Assembly: GCF_918698245.1 (NCBI RefSeq)
Contig: NZ_CAKKMS010000001.1
Coordinates: 62,001 to 126,000, forward strand
DNA length: 64,000 nucleotides
From: Pedobacter sp. Bi126
GTDB taxonomy: Bacteria > Bacteroidota > Bacteroidia > Sphingobacteriales > Sphingobacteriaceae
Reading direction: 5' to 3'
The position numbers were made by a program, and so were the translations under genes. Below are positions 1 to 7,350 of the stretch, piece after piece (the stretch's first letter is position 1; each line of letters starts with the position of its first letter). Under the pieces are notes generated by a model that worked only from the letters and a program-made list of their open reading frames with translations, made no database searches and was not told where the DNA came from.

Positions 1-420
1 CCTGGGGAAACTATGAACAGCACTAAAATTTTCGCCGCGGATGGCCATTGCCGTAACCTGATCGGTTCCGGGCGCCCTGCCCAAGCCCAGATCGATACGG
101 TTGGGATAAAGAGAGGCCAAAGTACCAAATTGCTCGGCAACAATTAAAGGTGCATGATTGGGTAGCATAATGCCTCCAGAGCCTACGCGGATGCTATCGG
201 TGCCACCAGCAATATAACCAATAAGCACAGCTGTTGCCGAACTGGCAACACCAGCCATGTTATGGTGTTCGGCAAACCAGTAACGTGTATAACCTAAAGT
301 TTCAGACTGTTTAGCTAAATCGAGGCTTGTTTTAAAGGTATCTGCAGCAGTAAAACCATCTAACACGGTTGCAAGATCGAGAACGGAATAACGTATATTT
401 TTCAATAAGTGATCAGCCAT
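1..420 (-). CDS. LLM-class flavin-dependent oxidoreductase (partial)
   Basis: The reverse strand is open from an ATG at 420 to the left edge of the window, so only the first 140 residues are seen. The readable part contains [12 protein letters not shown] near residue 45, then [20 protein letters not shown] and the motif [11 protein letters not shown]. These are typical of the bacterial luciferase-like monooxygenase family (MsnO8/YhbW-like subgroup), cytosolic TIM-barrel enzymes that use reduced FMN. Substrate cannot be deduced. The gene continues beyond base 1, so its partner genes are unknown. It is divergent from the LytTR regulator to its right. Confidence 0.85.
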   Translation of the reverse strand, partial: MADHLLKNIRYSVLDLATVLDGFTAADTFKTSLDLAKQSETLGYTRYWFAEHHNMAGVASSATAVLIGYIAGGTDSIRVGSGGIMLPNHAPLIVAEQFGTLASLYPNRIDLGLGRAPGTDQVTAMAIRGENFSAVHSFPR

Positions 421-872
421 AAATTAATAGGAATAAAATCTATGCTGCAAAAATATCCTTAATAAAGCCAAGTCTGGTTTATCTGAATATATATGACGTT
501 TAACCAACACTAATCGGTACAAGTGGGTATTACGCAAGGAATCTGTGCAAAGTGAAACCAGTCAGACAACAGGCACTACAGGGATGTAGAAGTATATATG
601 TTATTGTAACAAAACGTACAAATCTGCGCTCTTAGCTTGATTAAAACTTGTAATTCGATTAGCAAAACCATTAAAGGCGGAGTATATTTCTTTACCGGTA
701 TTCTAGAATATTTTTATGGATTATAGCTATTGCCTGCATCTTTTAAACTTAATTGACACATTTTTGCGTTAAATTAGTAAATAAGAAAAGACTTTAAATT
801 AATCCGTACAGATAGTACCCTTTTCGGTACGAAAAGGCGTAATTTCGTTATAAGAGAAACAGATTTTTGAAG
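421..872. other. Intergenic region between divergent genes
   Basis: About 450 bases without a convincing gene. It must hold the promoters of the flavin oxidoreductase (leftward) and the LytTR regulator (rightward). The only clear structure is the perfect inverted repeat at 819-837. No small open frame with coding character was found. Confidence 0.6.
819..837. promoter_or_regulatory. Perfect inverted repeat upstream of LytTR regulator
   Basis: Arms CCTTTTCG and CGAAAAGG are separated by the three bases GTA, 35 bases before the regulator ATG. The place and symmetry suit an operator, possibly for autoregulation. It is not followed by a T-run, so a terminator is unlikely. The binding protein is not known. 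Confidence 0.45.
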
Positions 873-1598
873 ATGATTAAGTGCATAGCCATAGACGACC
901 AGTTCAGTTCCTTAGCGGGGCTACAAAAATATATTGAGGATACCCCGAACATGCGACTCGTCCAGCAATATACTGATCCAGTTACTGCTTTAAGAGAGCT
1001 AGCCAACTCAGACACAGTCGATGTAATTTTTATGGATGTGGAAATGCCCCAGATTTCCGGCCTGGAACTGGCGAAGGCCATCCGCTTTAGAACCAGAAAG
1101 CTCATCTTCACTACTTCACACCAGGAATACGCTTTTGATGCTTTTGAAGCTGCAGGAGATGCTTATTTGCTTAAACCATATAGTTACGCCAAATTTGCCA
1201 CAACCATTACCCGACTTTTTGGACAGGAAATGACCGGTGGTGCCAACGAAGATTACTTTCTGGTTAAAAACAAAGAAGAGGAACACCGCGCGGTAATGGT
1301 TAAATATGAAGATATTATTGCTTTTGAAAGTTTCCACAATTACATTAAAATACATACCGTAGAAAAAGTAATTATTGCTTATTTAAGCCTAAAAGATGTT
1401 CGGGAACAGCTTAGCATTAAGAAAGGTTTTATACAGTTACACCGTGGTTATATTGTTGCTATTGATAAGATTTTGTATGTGGATGGTAATCGGATTACTA
1501 TGAATAACCACATAAATTTTACCGTTGGAGATATATATTATAATGAATTTAAAAATTTTATTTCTGAAAGGCTAATTATCAGTAGCCGTAAAAAATAA
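873..1598 (+). CDS. LytTR-family response regulator
   Basis: A 241-residue cytosolic regulator: an N-terminal receiver with the acidic pair D8-D9, the phospho-acceptor D55 in VIFMDVEMP, and the conserved Lys in LLKPYSYAKF. It is followed by a C-terminal LytTR DNA-binding domain (about residues 130-235), including the FIQLHRGYIVAIDKI segment typical of the fold. A TTG six bases upstream (867) is also in frame, but the ATG at 873 is the natural start of MIKCIAIDDQ. A LytS-type kinase on the same strand at 1828 is the probable partner. A short peptide gene on the opposite strand separates the two. The inverted repeat at 819-837 may be its own operator. Targets are unknown. Confidence 0.9.
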   Translation: MIKCIAIDDQFSSLAGLQKYIEDTPNMRLVQQYTDPVTALRELANSDTVDVIFMDVEMPQISGLELAKAIRFRTRKLIFTTSHQEYAFDAFEAAGDAYLLKPYSYAKFATTITRLFGQEMTGGANEDYFLVKNKEEEHRAVMVKYEDIIAFESFHNYIKIHTVEKVIIAYLSLKDVREQLSIKKGFIQLHRGYIVAIDKILYVDGNRITMNNHINFTVGDIYYNEFKNFISERLIISSRKK

Positions 1599-1622
1599 CG
1601 GCTACTGATGAAAAGAATAGTA

Positions 1623-1754
1623 TTAAACTATAACGGAAGTGGTCGTAACTCCTGAAGTGGTCGGTTCGGAAGTACTTGTTGGTTCATTTATTTTTCCATT
1701 ATATCTTTTTTTAAATACAAAAAGTGTTCTTTTAGCTAATTTTTGAGTTTCCAT
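1623..1754 (-). CDS. Short Thr/Ser-rich peptide, 43 residues
   Basis: An ATG at 1754 preceded by an A-rich leader opens a 43-residue frame that starts METQKLAKRTLFVFKK and ends TTSGVTTTSVIV. The N-terminal half is basic. The C-terminal third is almost only Thr, Ser, Pro, Gly and Val, with no Cys. There is no signal peptide or transmembrane segment. It lies antisense between a LytTR regulator and its likely sensor kinase. The charged head and Thr/Ser-rich tail recall precursor peptides or exported signal peptides, but no modifying enzyme or peptide exporter is nearby and no family is recognised. It could also be a chance frame; the biased composition and the tight fit between the two genes favour a real gene. 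Confidence 0.5.
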   Translation of the reverse strand: METQKLAKRTLFVFKKRYNGKINEPTSTSEPTTSGVTTTSVIV

Positions 1755-1827
1755 ATTTTTTTTTTGAAAACTAGCTGCGAGAACACGCTATAACTTTAAT
1801 CGTTACACAAATAGTAAATAAGTCTTT

Positions 1828-2967
1828 ATGAATAGTTTAAAATGGAGCAACAGTATGTTACGAAACTGGCTGCATACTTACCGGATACACATAATTGCAT
1901 GGACTATATTTATCATTTGGGAAACGCTGATGGTGCTTTATTTTGCAGGTATCTTAGGAACGTTCGGCAATTATGCTATTCACTACTTGATTAATATGAC
2001 CTTATTTTACACTTATCCTTTACTGTTAGAAAAAGCAACAGAGTTCCCTAGCGGAGCGGTATGGAAGGTTCCTCTCGTGGTTATCCTCGCAATCCTGACT
2101 TATTTGGGCATAGTTACCGGAGTAGATATCCTATTAAATACTTATACCAATATTTTACCGGGTAAATTGCCAAGTTTTAGGATCAGAATATCCAGGGTAC
2201 TTTATAGGGGTTCATTTTTCCTTCTTTTTTCTACAGGTTACTATTTCTTAAAACGGTTCATCAAAGAAAAAGCAGAAAAATCCCGTATCGAAAAACAGCG
2301 TTTTCAAATGCTTATTGATAAGGAAAAAATGGATAAGGAACTAGCTATGTCTAAGAATGCTTTCATGAAAGCACAGATTAACCCACATCTGCTCTTTAAT
2401 ACATTTGAGTTTGTACACCAGAAACTAAGCACTTACTCTCCGGAAGACGCCAAGGTAATGCTTTATCTTTCAGATATGATGCGTTTTGCTGCCAATACCC
2501 AACATAATGAAGGCTATGTATATTTAAGTGAAGAGATTGCACAATGCGAAAACCTGATTGGTTTGCACCGCATTACGCAAGGTGCAATTTATATTGAGCT
2601 TGCTAGCGGCCCTGATCTTGATGAAATCAAATTAATTCCGCTTGTTTTGCTTACTATTTTGGAAAACATGTTTAAACACGGGAATCTTAATGACATAGAA
2701 AATAAGGCCACTATAGATGTTTACACCTTTGATGACAAACTGCGTATTGAAAGCCGAAATTTACCCAGATTAGTACAAAGCAAGGTAGGCTTTGGCTCAG
2801 GAATGGACAATATCCGTAACCGATTAAAATACGCTTATCACCAAAATGCTGAAATAACTGCAGGAATTGACGAAGAAGGCTTCTATATTGTAAGCATAAG
2901 TATTTCCTTAAATGCATTAATAATGGAATCAGAAGATAAAAAAGCTGAACAAACTATCCCTCTTTAG
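1828..2967 (+). CDS. LytS/YehU-type sensor histidine kinase
   Basis: A 379-residue membrane kinase. Four hydrophobic segments fill roughly residues 20-145, followed by a short coiled linker rich in Lys/Glu. The His_kinase domain begins with AQINPHLLFNTFEF (phospho-accepting His near 189), and the ATPase N-box reads LLTILENMFKHGN, with a glycine-rich GFGSGMDNIRNRL. There is no large extracellular domain, so the signal may be sensed within the membrane. The ATG at 1828 is used; an internal ATG at residue 10 is an alternative. It very likely phosphorylates the regulator at 873; unusually, the two genes are 229 bases apart with a peptide gene antisense between them. Confidence 0.9.
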   Translation: MNSLKWSNSMLRNWLHTYRIHIIAWTIFIIWETLMVLYFAGILGTFGNYAIHYLINMTLFYTYPLLLEKATEFPSGAVWKVPLVVILAILTYLGIVTGVDILLNTYTNILPGKLPSFRIRISRVLYRGSFFLLFSTGYYFLKRFIKEKAEKSRIEKQRFQMLIDKEKMDKELAMSKNAFMKAQINPHLLFNTFEFVHQKLSTYSPEDAKVMLYLSDMMRFAANTQHNEGYVYLSEEIAQCENLIGLHRITQGAIYIELASGPDLDEIKLIPLVLLTILENMFKHGNLNDIENKATIDVYTFDDKLRIESRNLPRLVQSKVGFGSGMDNIRNRLKYAYHQNAEITAGIDEEGFYIVSISISLNALIMESEDKKAEQTIPL

Positions 2968-3147
2968 CAATTAAATTGGCCCAATAAGAAACCCTTCCAC
3001 ATTTTCACCATCAAGAAATATTTATCGATTTTTCCAACTTAATGTAACGAAATTATTACTATATTAAACCTTCCTAATTGACGTTCTAATATTTAAATAA
3101 ATCTTCATTGAAGAATTAAGTGTAAATCTTAACAAAACAGATAAAAA

Positions 3148-3357
3148 ATGAGAAAGGGTACAATATGCTATGTAGATCAAAATAGTGGACATGGCATTAT
3201 TAAAGATGAAAATGAACAGAAAATTCAATTCTTTTTAATGGAACTCCAGGAAGAAATCAGGCTCAATGATGAAATTTCTTTTGAAATAGAGCTTACAGCA
3301 AGAGGACTTGCTGCAACAAAAATACATTTAGTTAATACTGCAGAATTAACATCCTAA
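3148..3357 (+). CDS. Divergent cold-shock-domain protein
   Basis: A 69-residue protein that begins MRKGTICYVDQNSGHGIIKD, matching the start of a cold-shock domain (K-G-x-V ... G-x-G-F-I) with His in place of the usual Phe. It ends with the typical ARGLAATKIHLV strand. The RNP1/RNP2 aromatic residues are mostly missing, so single-stranded nucleic acid binding may be weak or altered. The length equals a single CSD. It is monocistronic, with about 180 AT-rich bases before it and a 94-base gap before the esterase start. Function is inferred from the fold only. Confidence 0.75.
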   Translation: MRKGTICYVDQNSGHGIIKDENEQKIQFFLMELQEEIRLNDEISFEIELTARGLAATKIHLVNTAELTS

Positions 3358-3451
3358 TAGCAATCTCAACCAAACTTAGCAACCATAGTAGTTCTAATTA
3401 AGGAAATTAATATTGTTTTAAACCTAATTGGCTATCGGTTGTCCTAAATGT

Positions 3452-4279
3452 ATGTTCAATAAACCGAAAGGGTTCTGTAGCAAAATAACTTCACTTGGGA
3501 TTTTATCCGTAATATTTCTACTTCTATCCAATGCCTCACCAAATTCAACCTATCAGGATGTAAAAATAATGCGTTGGAAGATAAGCGACACAACGCGCGA
3601 GGCAATGGTTTACATCCCGAACAGCGCAAAAGTAAAAGCCACACCAATCGTTTTTGTTTTTCACGGACATGGCGGTGCTATGGGAAATATGTTTAGAAGC
3701 AGAGGTTTTGAAAAACTGTGGCCAGAGGCAATTATAATATGTCCGCAAGGATTGAATACCCCTGGACAATTAACAGACGCAGCAGGTAAACTACCTGGCT
3801 GGCAGAAAGCACCAGGCGATATGAATGACCGTGACCTTCATTTTTTCGATGCGATGCTAAAAACGCTCCGACAAGATTACCGCATAGATAATCAGCATAT
3901 TTATGCAACCGGTCACTCTAATGGCGGTGCATTTACGTATTTACTTTGGGCAACCCGAAGTGATATATTTGCTGCTGTTGCCCCATCAGCTGCTGTAGGA
4001 GGTCGGATAGTTAATGTGCTTAAACCTATGCCCGCAATGCATATTATGGGCGAACAAGATCCATTGGTAAAACCAGAATGGCAAAGGGCGATGTGCAATA
4101 AGATTTTAAAAATTAACAGGTGTAACAAAACAGGAGAGCCATATGCCCCCTATGCCACATTTTATCCTTCAGATACAAAAACACCAGTGGTACTCTACCG
4201 ACATCTCGGAGGGCACGTTTACCCACAGGAAGCAAGCTCAGTTGTAATTAAGTTTTTTAAGAGCGTATCGAAACCTTAG
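3452..4279 (+). CDS. Secreted PHB-depolymerase-like alpha/beta hydrolase
   Basis: A 275-residue protein of the LpqC/feruloyl-esterase type. The ATG at 3452 gives a signal peptide with the hydrophobic core LGILSVIFLLLSNA; a TTG at 3428 is a less likely start. Visible motifs are the oxyanion segment VFHGHGG, the nucleophile elbow GHSNGG (Ser of G-x-S-x-G), an acid candidate in MGEQDPLV and the final His in LGGHVYPQ. The enzyme should act in the periplasm or outside on esters such as acetyl or feruloyl groups of polysaccharides, or on polyesters; the substrate is not decidable. No CAZyme is adjacent. A hairpin follows the stop. Confidence 0.85.
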   Translation: MFNKPKGFCSKITSLGILSVIFLLLSNASPNSTYQDVKIMRWKISDTTREAMVYIPNSAKVKATPIVFVFHGHGGAMGNMFRSRGFEKLWPEAIIICPQGLNTPGQLTDAAGKLPGWQKAPGDMNDRDLHFFDAMLKTLRQDYRIDNQHIYATGHSNGGAFTYLLWATRSDIFAAVAPSAAVGGRIVNVLKPMPAMHIMGEQDPLVKPEWQRAMCNKILKINRCNKTGEPYAPYATFYPSDTKTPVVLYRHLGGHVYPQEASSVVIKFFKSVSKP

Positions 4280-4325
4280 TAGGAATACCAACTTTTAATT
4301 TGATACTGATAAGCAATATTAAAAT

Positions 4326-4360
4326 CAAAAAGGCCACAATATCCATTGAGGCCTTTCCTT
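4326..4360 (+). terminator. Probable intrinsic terminator of esterase
   Basis: Stem AAAGGCC/GGCCTTT with a 14-base loop lies about 50 bases after the esterase stop. The T-run is short and interrupted by CC, so efficiency is uncertain. Confidence 0.5.
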
Positions 4361-4496
4361 ATCAACTAACTAAACTTGTATAATACTAACCAAATATTTA
4401 CACAACAAAAGTACGATAGCACATAAACCCAGTATTAACATTGTGTTAAATACTCAATAGTTAACATGAGGTAAAATCTGGATTTCCAATGCAAGA

Positions 4497-4985
4497 TTAC
4501 CATTTCTGAATAGGTTGATAACTGGATTTTTCTTCCTTGCGGCTAAGTTTCTTTATAAAATCTTCGCCAAAATCGTGGCTGTAAACTTTAAAATTGATTG
4601 CCCACTCATCCTTTATCATGGCAGGCACAAATTTTTCAAACATTTTTTCAAATGATCTGAAATTTACAAAGGGCTTGCAGACTACAATATATTCAGCATC
4701 TGAATTCACTATAATTTCCTCAATAAGCTTTGGCCATCTCAATTTAATCTCGATAGGCAAATTTTGATATTGCTGCCGATCAATAAACAGTCCGATGTTT
4801 TGTATAAGTTCTTCAGATAGGGAACTGCCTAGCAATGTTTTCCATTTCCCATCTTCTTTTGTTATCCTTTCCAATACCTGTTTATGGTCAAGAACAGTCC
4901 ACGGCTCACTTCTCGAAAGCTGGATAAGCTGAAAATGCATGATATCGCCATTAGGCAGATTAAAGAAAAAGTCGAGTTCGATCAT
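4497..4985 (-). CDS. Uncharacterised 162-residue protein
   Basis: A soluble protein with no signal peptide or membrane segment. It begins MIELDFFFNLPNGDIMHFQLIQ, is rich in Trp and Ile, and ends with a basic, Ser/Lys-rich tail. No family is recognised. The ATG at 4985 is chosen over an in-frame TTG just before it. A good -7 box (TACTTTTG) lies 33 bases upstream, supporting a real, separately transcribed gene. Neighbours are convergent or divergent and give no clue to function. Confidence 0.7.
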   Translation of the reverse strand: MIELDFFFNLPNGDIMHFQLIQLSRSEPWTVLDHKQVLERITKEDGKWKTLLGSSLSEELIQNIGLFIDRQQYQNLPIEIKLRWPKLIEEIIVNSDAEYIVVCKPFVNFRSFEKMFEKFVPAMIKDEWAINFKVYSHDFGEDFIKKLSRKEEKSSYQPIQKW

Positions 4986-5017
4986 CAATAATGAGGTAAT
5001 ACTATCTATCGTGAACC

Positions 5018-5025
5018 CAAAAGTA
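5018..5025 (-). promoter_or_regulatory. Bacteroidota -7 box TACTTTTG
   Basis: On the minus strand the octamer fits TAnnTTTG exactly and is 33 bases upstream of the ATG at 4985. No clear -33 TTTG was found. Confidence 0.45.
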
Positions 5026-5234
5026 TAGAACTATTTCTTAAGCACAGAATTAAAAACTTAATTGAGAATCTTCTTCATAAAGTTCAATCTCCTAAGCCAA
5101 AGAATTGCGCATGTTTTTTAATTATTAAATACCTGTTAAATAAAAAATTGATTTTTATCATCAAAAAAAATCAAAAACACCTTAAAAACGTAATATTAAA
5201 CATACAAAAAATTTAATTTTAGCGATTATACATA

Positions 5235-5242
5235 TATCTTTG
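5235..5242 (+). promoter_or_regulatory. Bacteroidota -7 box TATCTTTG, very close to start codon
   Basis: The octamer fits TAnnTTTG exactly and ends only four bases before the ATG at 5247. If used, transcription would start at or next to the ATG, giving a leaderless message. The upstream 80 bases are A-rich without a clear -33 element. Confidence 0.45.
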
Positions 5243-5246
5243 CGGC

Positions 5247-5873
5247 ATGAAAAGCACCAAATTATCCGCTCTTGTATTCCTTGTAATCACTTCATTATCT
5301 TGCTTATCAATTCATGTTCTTGCTCAAAACAAGCCAACAAAACTAGCTGATATTTTCGAGAATGTAGATAGATTGAACGGAAACGATATGATTGAACGTT
5401 TAGCTACTCAGCGCAGTGCATACAATAAAAACCGTTCGAAAAACAGCCTTCCAAAGGCAGAATACATCATCAACAGGAATAACTTAACCCTCATTAGCTT
5501 TAATGGCTTAGATTATTACATAAAAAACAATAGGGTAATAGGCATACAAGGATTAAATCTTTCGGACGAAGTATTGAACCAGATTACAGACAAATTGGTT
5601 CTTTTAGACAGCATCCAGTTTAATCAAAGTGAGCGGTCGAATACCGAACATTTTAATCCAAATGTTGATTTTCAGAAGATCAGGAATATCGACCGTCAAT
5701 TTATGCTTACACTTAAAATGTTATCGAGTACTGTAAGAGACATAGCCGCACTTACTAAAAGTGAAAATCCATCTTTAACCGTCGAGACCAACGTTGCAAA
5801 AATGCGTTTACCAAATATTGATAAAGCTGCAGAAAAATCAAATGTGCAATCGCTGGTATTATTGTCAAAATAA
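5247..5873 (+). CDS. Secreted hypothetical protein
   Basis: A 208-residue protein with a clear signal peptide (hydrophobic SALVFLVITSLSCLSIHVLA, cleavage before QNK). The mature part is charged and polar, with a central repeat-like strand NNLTLISFNGLDYYIKNNRV and a helical C-terminal half. No catalytic motif and no known domain is recognised. It is probably periplasmic. It stands alone between divergent and convergent neighbours. The -7 box directly before the ATG suggests its own promoter. Function unknown. Confidence 0.8.
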   Translation: MKSTKLSALVFLVITSLSCLSIHVLAQNKPTKLADIFENVDRLNGNDMIERLATQRSAYNKNRSKNSLPKAEYIINRNNLTLISFNGLDYYIKNNRVIGIQGLNLSDEVLNQITDKLVLLDSIQFNQSERSNTEHFNPNVDFQKIRNIDRQFMLTLKMLSSTVRDIAALTKSENPSLTVETNVAKMRLPNIDKAAEKSNVQSLVLLSK

Positions 5874-5913
5874 CAACATTTATATATCTTATTTCAGTAG
5901 AAAAGAACAATAA

Positions 5914-6801
5914 TTAATCTGCTTTCTTTTCCGAATACACTTCTGCAATCTGGGCAGAAAGATATTTGAAAGCAAGCGGCATTTCTACAGCAGCATTTTT
6001 GATACTTCCTTCCATAAAGATGAAACCTTTATAGTTTATTTTGTGCAAGGCTCTTAAATAAGGCTTAAAATCGTCGCCCATAACACCTGGCAACGACCTG
6101 TTTTGTTTTTCGGCAACCTCAGAAAATGCAATTAATGTTCCGGCCTCAATAATTTCATTTGGGGACTCTCCTTCACGCATCATGTGAAATATATCAGCAT
6201 TAAGCCTGAAATTTGGATGATCAATCTCCCTTACAATTTCTGCAGCTGATTTTAACGAGGTGATGAAGTTAGTTTCGGTGGTTTCTAGATTTTCCAGCAA
6301 AATTGTAACCTTATATTTCCCGGCAATTTGCGCTAGTTTTTTGCCCAGGCTGATAAAATCTGATTTTGCCTTAACGACATTATAATCAGCCGGAATGCTC
6401 CTTGCACCCGAGCTGCCCAAAACAATAAACTTGATCCCTGCTTGTTGAGCTCTTGAAAGAACAGTTTCGGTATAAGTTAAAACCTTTGCTTCATCTACCT
6501 CCGGGCCAGCTATTTTTATACTCGCCGGATAGAAAAGGTTACAGGTTAATACTTTACATTTTGCAGCTTTAATCTTTATCACGTTGGCACGAAACTGATC
6601 ATCTGTTAATGCAGGTGAAAGCATCTTCGGAACAGATTCGCCAATCATTTTAAAACCAGAGGCATAAGCTAAACTATCCTGCGTTAAACCAGATACAATC
6701 CCTAAACGCGGATATACCTGCTTATCAGAAATAAAACCACAAAAACCGGTATAAACCAGGCAGATAAAAAAAGCCAGATAGCTAAATTTTGTACTTCTCA
6801 T
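5914..6801 (-). CDS. Exported sugar phosphate isomerase/epimerase-like TIM barrel
   Basis: A 295-residue member of the AP-endonuclease-2/xylose-isomerase-like superfamily. The signal sequence (FSYLAFFICLVYTGFCGF) is followed by barrel strands: IKFVLGSSG-like metal region, VTILLENLE with the metal-ligand Glu, NFRLNADIFHMMREGE and FIFMEGSI. Such secreted members are common in Bacteroidota and usually act as isomerases, epimerases or inosose-dehydratase-like enzymes on sugars or cyclitols; the substrate is not known. No transport or catabolic gene is next to it. Start ATG at 6801; nothing suggests truncation. Confidence 0.8.
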   Translation of the reverse strand: MRSTKFSYLAFFICLVYTGFCGFISDKQVYPRLGIVSGLTQDSLAYASGFKMIGESVPKMLSPALTDDQFRANVIKIKAAKCKVLTCNLFYPASIKIAGPEVDEAKVLTYTETVLSRAQQAGIKFIVLGSSGARSIPADYNVVKAKSDFISLGKKLAQIAGKYKVTILLENLETTETNFITSLKSAAEIVREIDHPNFRLNADIFHMMREGESPNEIIEAGTLIAFSEVAEKQNRSLPGVMGDDFKPYLRALHKINYKGFIFMEGSIKNAAVEMPLAFKYLSAQIAEVYSEKKAD

Positions 6802-7042
6802 ATTATTATTTAAACGATTTGGTCAAAAAATGAAGTCTCAGGTTCCCATTCTCCTAATTAACTGAACAACTTGTTGGTGAGTGCCTGAGAATTCTCCCTT
6901 AAAGATAATATAAAATCTAATCATTAAGTTTTGTATCAGCAAAATCACAGATCCTGAAGAAAACGGAATAAATGGAAGTACAGAAATGACTAGCCCAGAT
7001 ACAAATGCTGTGCAAACTGCTGCATTGGCAAAATAATGAAAT

Positions 7043-7074
7043 AAAAAAAGCGACAGTTATGTCGCTTTTTTTTT
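7043..7074 (+). terminator. Strong intrinsic terminator with no annotated upstream gene
   Basis: Stem AAAGCGACA/TGTCGCTTT with a short loop is followed by a run of eight T on the plus strand. No plus-strand gene is upstream, so it marks an unrecognised short transcript; on the minus strand the A-rich side could also help end transcription arriving from the YeiH gene. Confidence 0.7.
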
Positions 7075-7124
7075 GCGGAAAGAAGTTATATCACTATTGC
7101 TGATTATTGACCGTGAGCCGAGTA

Positions 7125-7330
7125 TTGTCAGTCTGAGAGTTAATTTATTGTATAAAATTCAAATATTACAGAGCTGTTTTTTTTTGTAGTTTTGGCTGCG
7201 AAGAATCGTCATTGCGAGAAGGCTTTTTCAGCCGACGAAGCAATCTTACAACGATCGCTACCAGCGTGCGCATTAAGATTGCTTCGTTCCTCGCAATGAC
7301 GACCTTTCTATAGGAATCTGTGAATGATAG
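7125..7330. repeat. Composite inverted-repeat element, copy 1
   Basis: Core at 7206-7302: the left arm TCGTCATTGCGAGAAGG... GACGAAGCAATCTTA pairs imperfectly with TAAGATTGCTTCGTTCCTCGCAATGACGA. A left flank (TTGTCA..CTGAG..TAATTTATTGTATAAAA) and a right flank (AATCTGTGAATGATAG) also recur at 17.1 and 36.2 kb. There is no coding capacity beyond chance frames. It looks like a REP/MITE-type element. Confidence 0.85.
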
Positions 7331-7350
7331 CGTAAAACCTAATTCTTCGT

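Larger units (their letters stand above)
6802..7350. other. Intergenic region with orphan terminator and repeat element
   Basis: About 550 bases. The left half holds a 40-codon open frame (6914-7036, plus strand) without an ATG at its beginning, ending just before a strong intrinsic terminator. This could be a small RNA, an ATT-started peptide or the end of a lost gene. The right half is the first copy of the composite inverted repeat. Confidence 0.5.

Noticed and set aside
7206..7302. Possible CRISPR-like repeat
   Set aside because: The repeats are single, palindromic and kilobases apart, with no regular spacer array and no cas genes.
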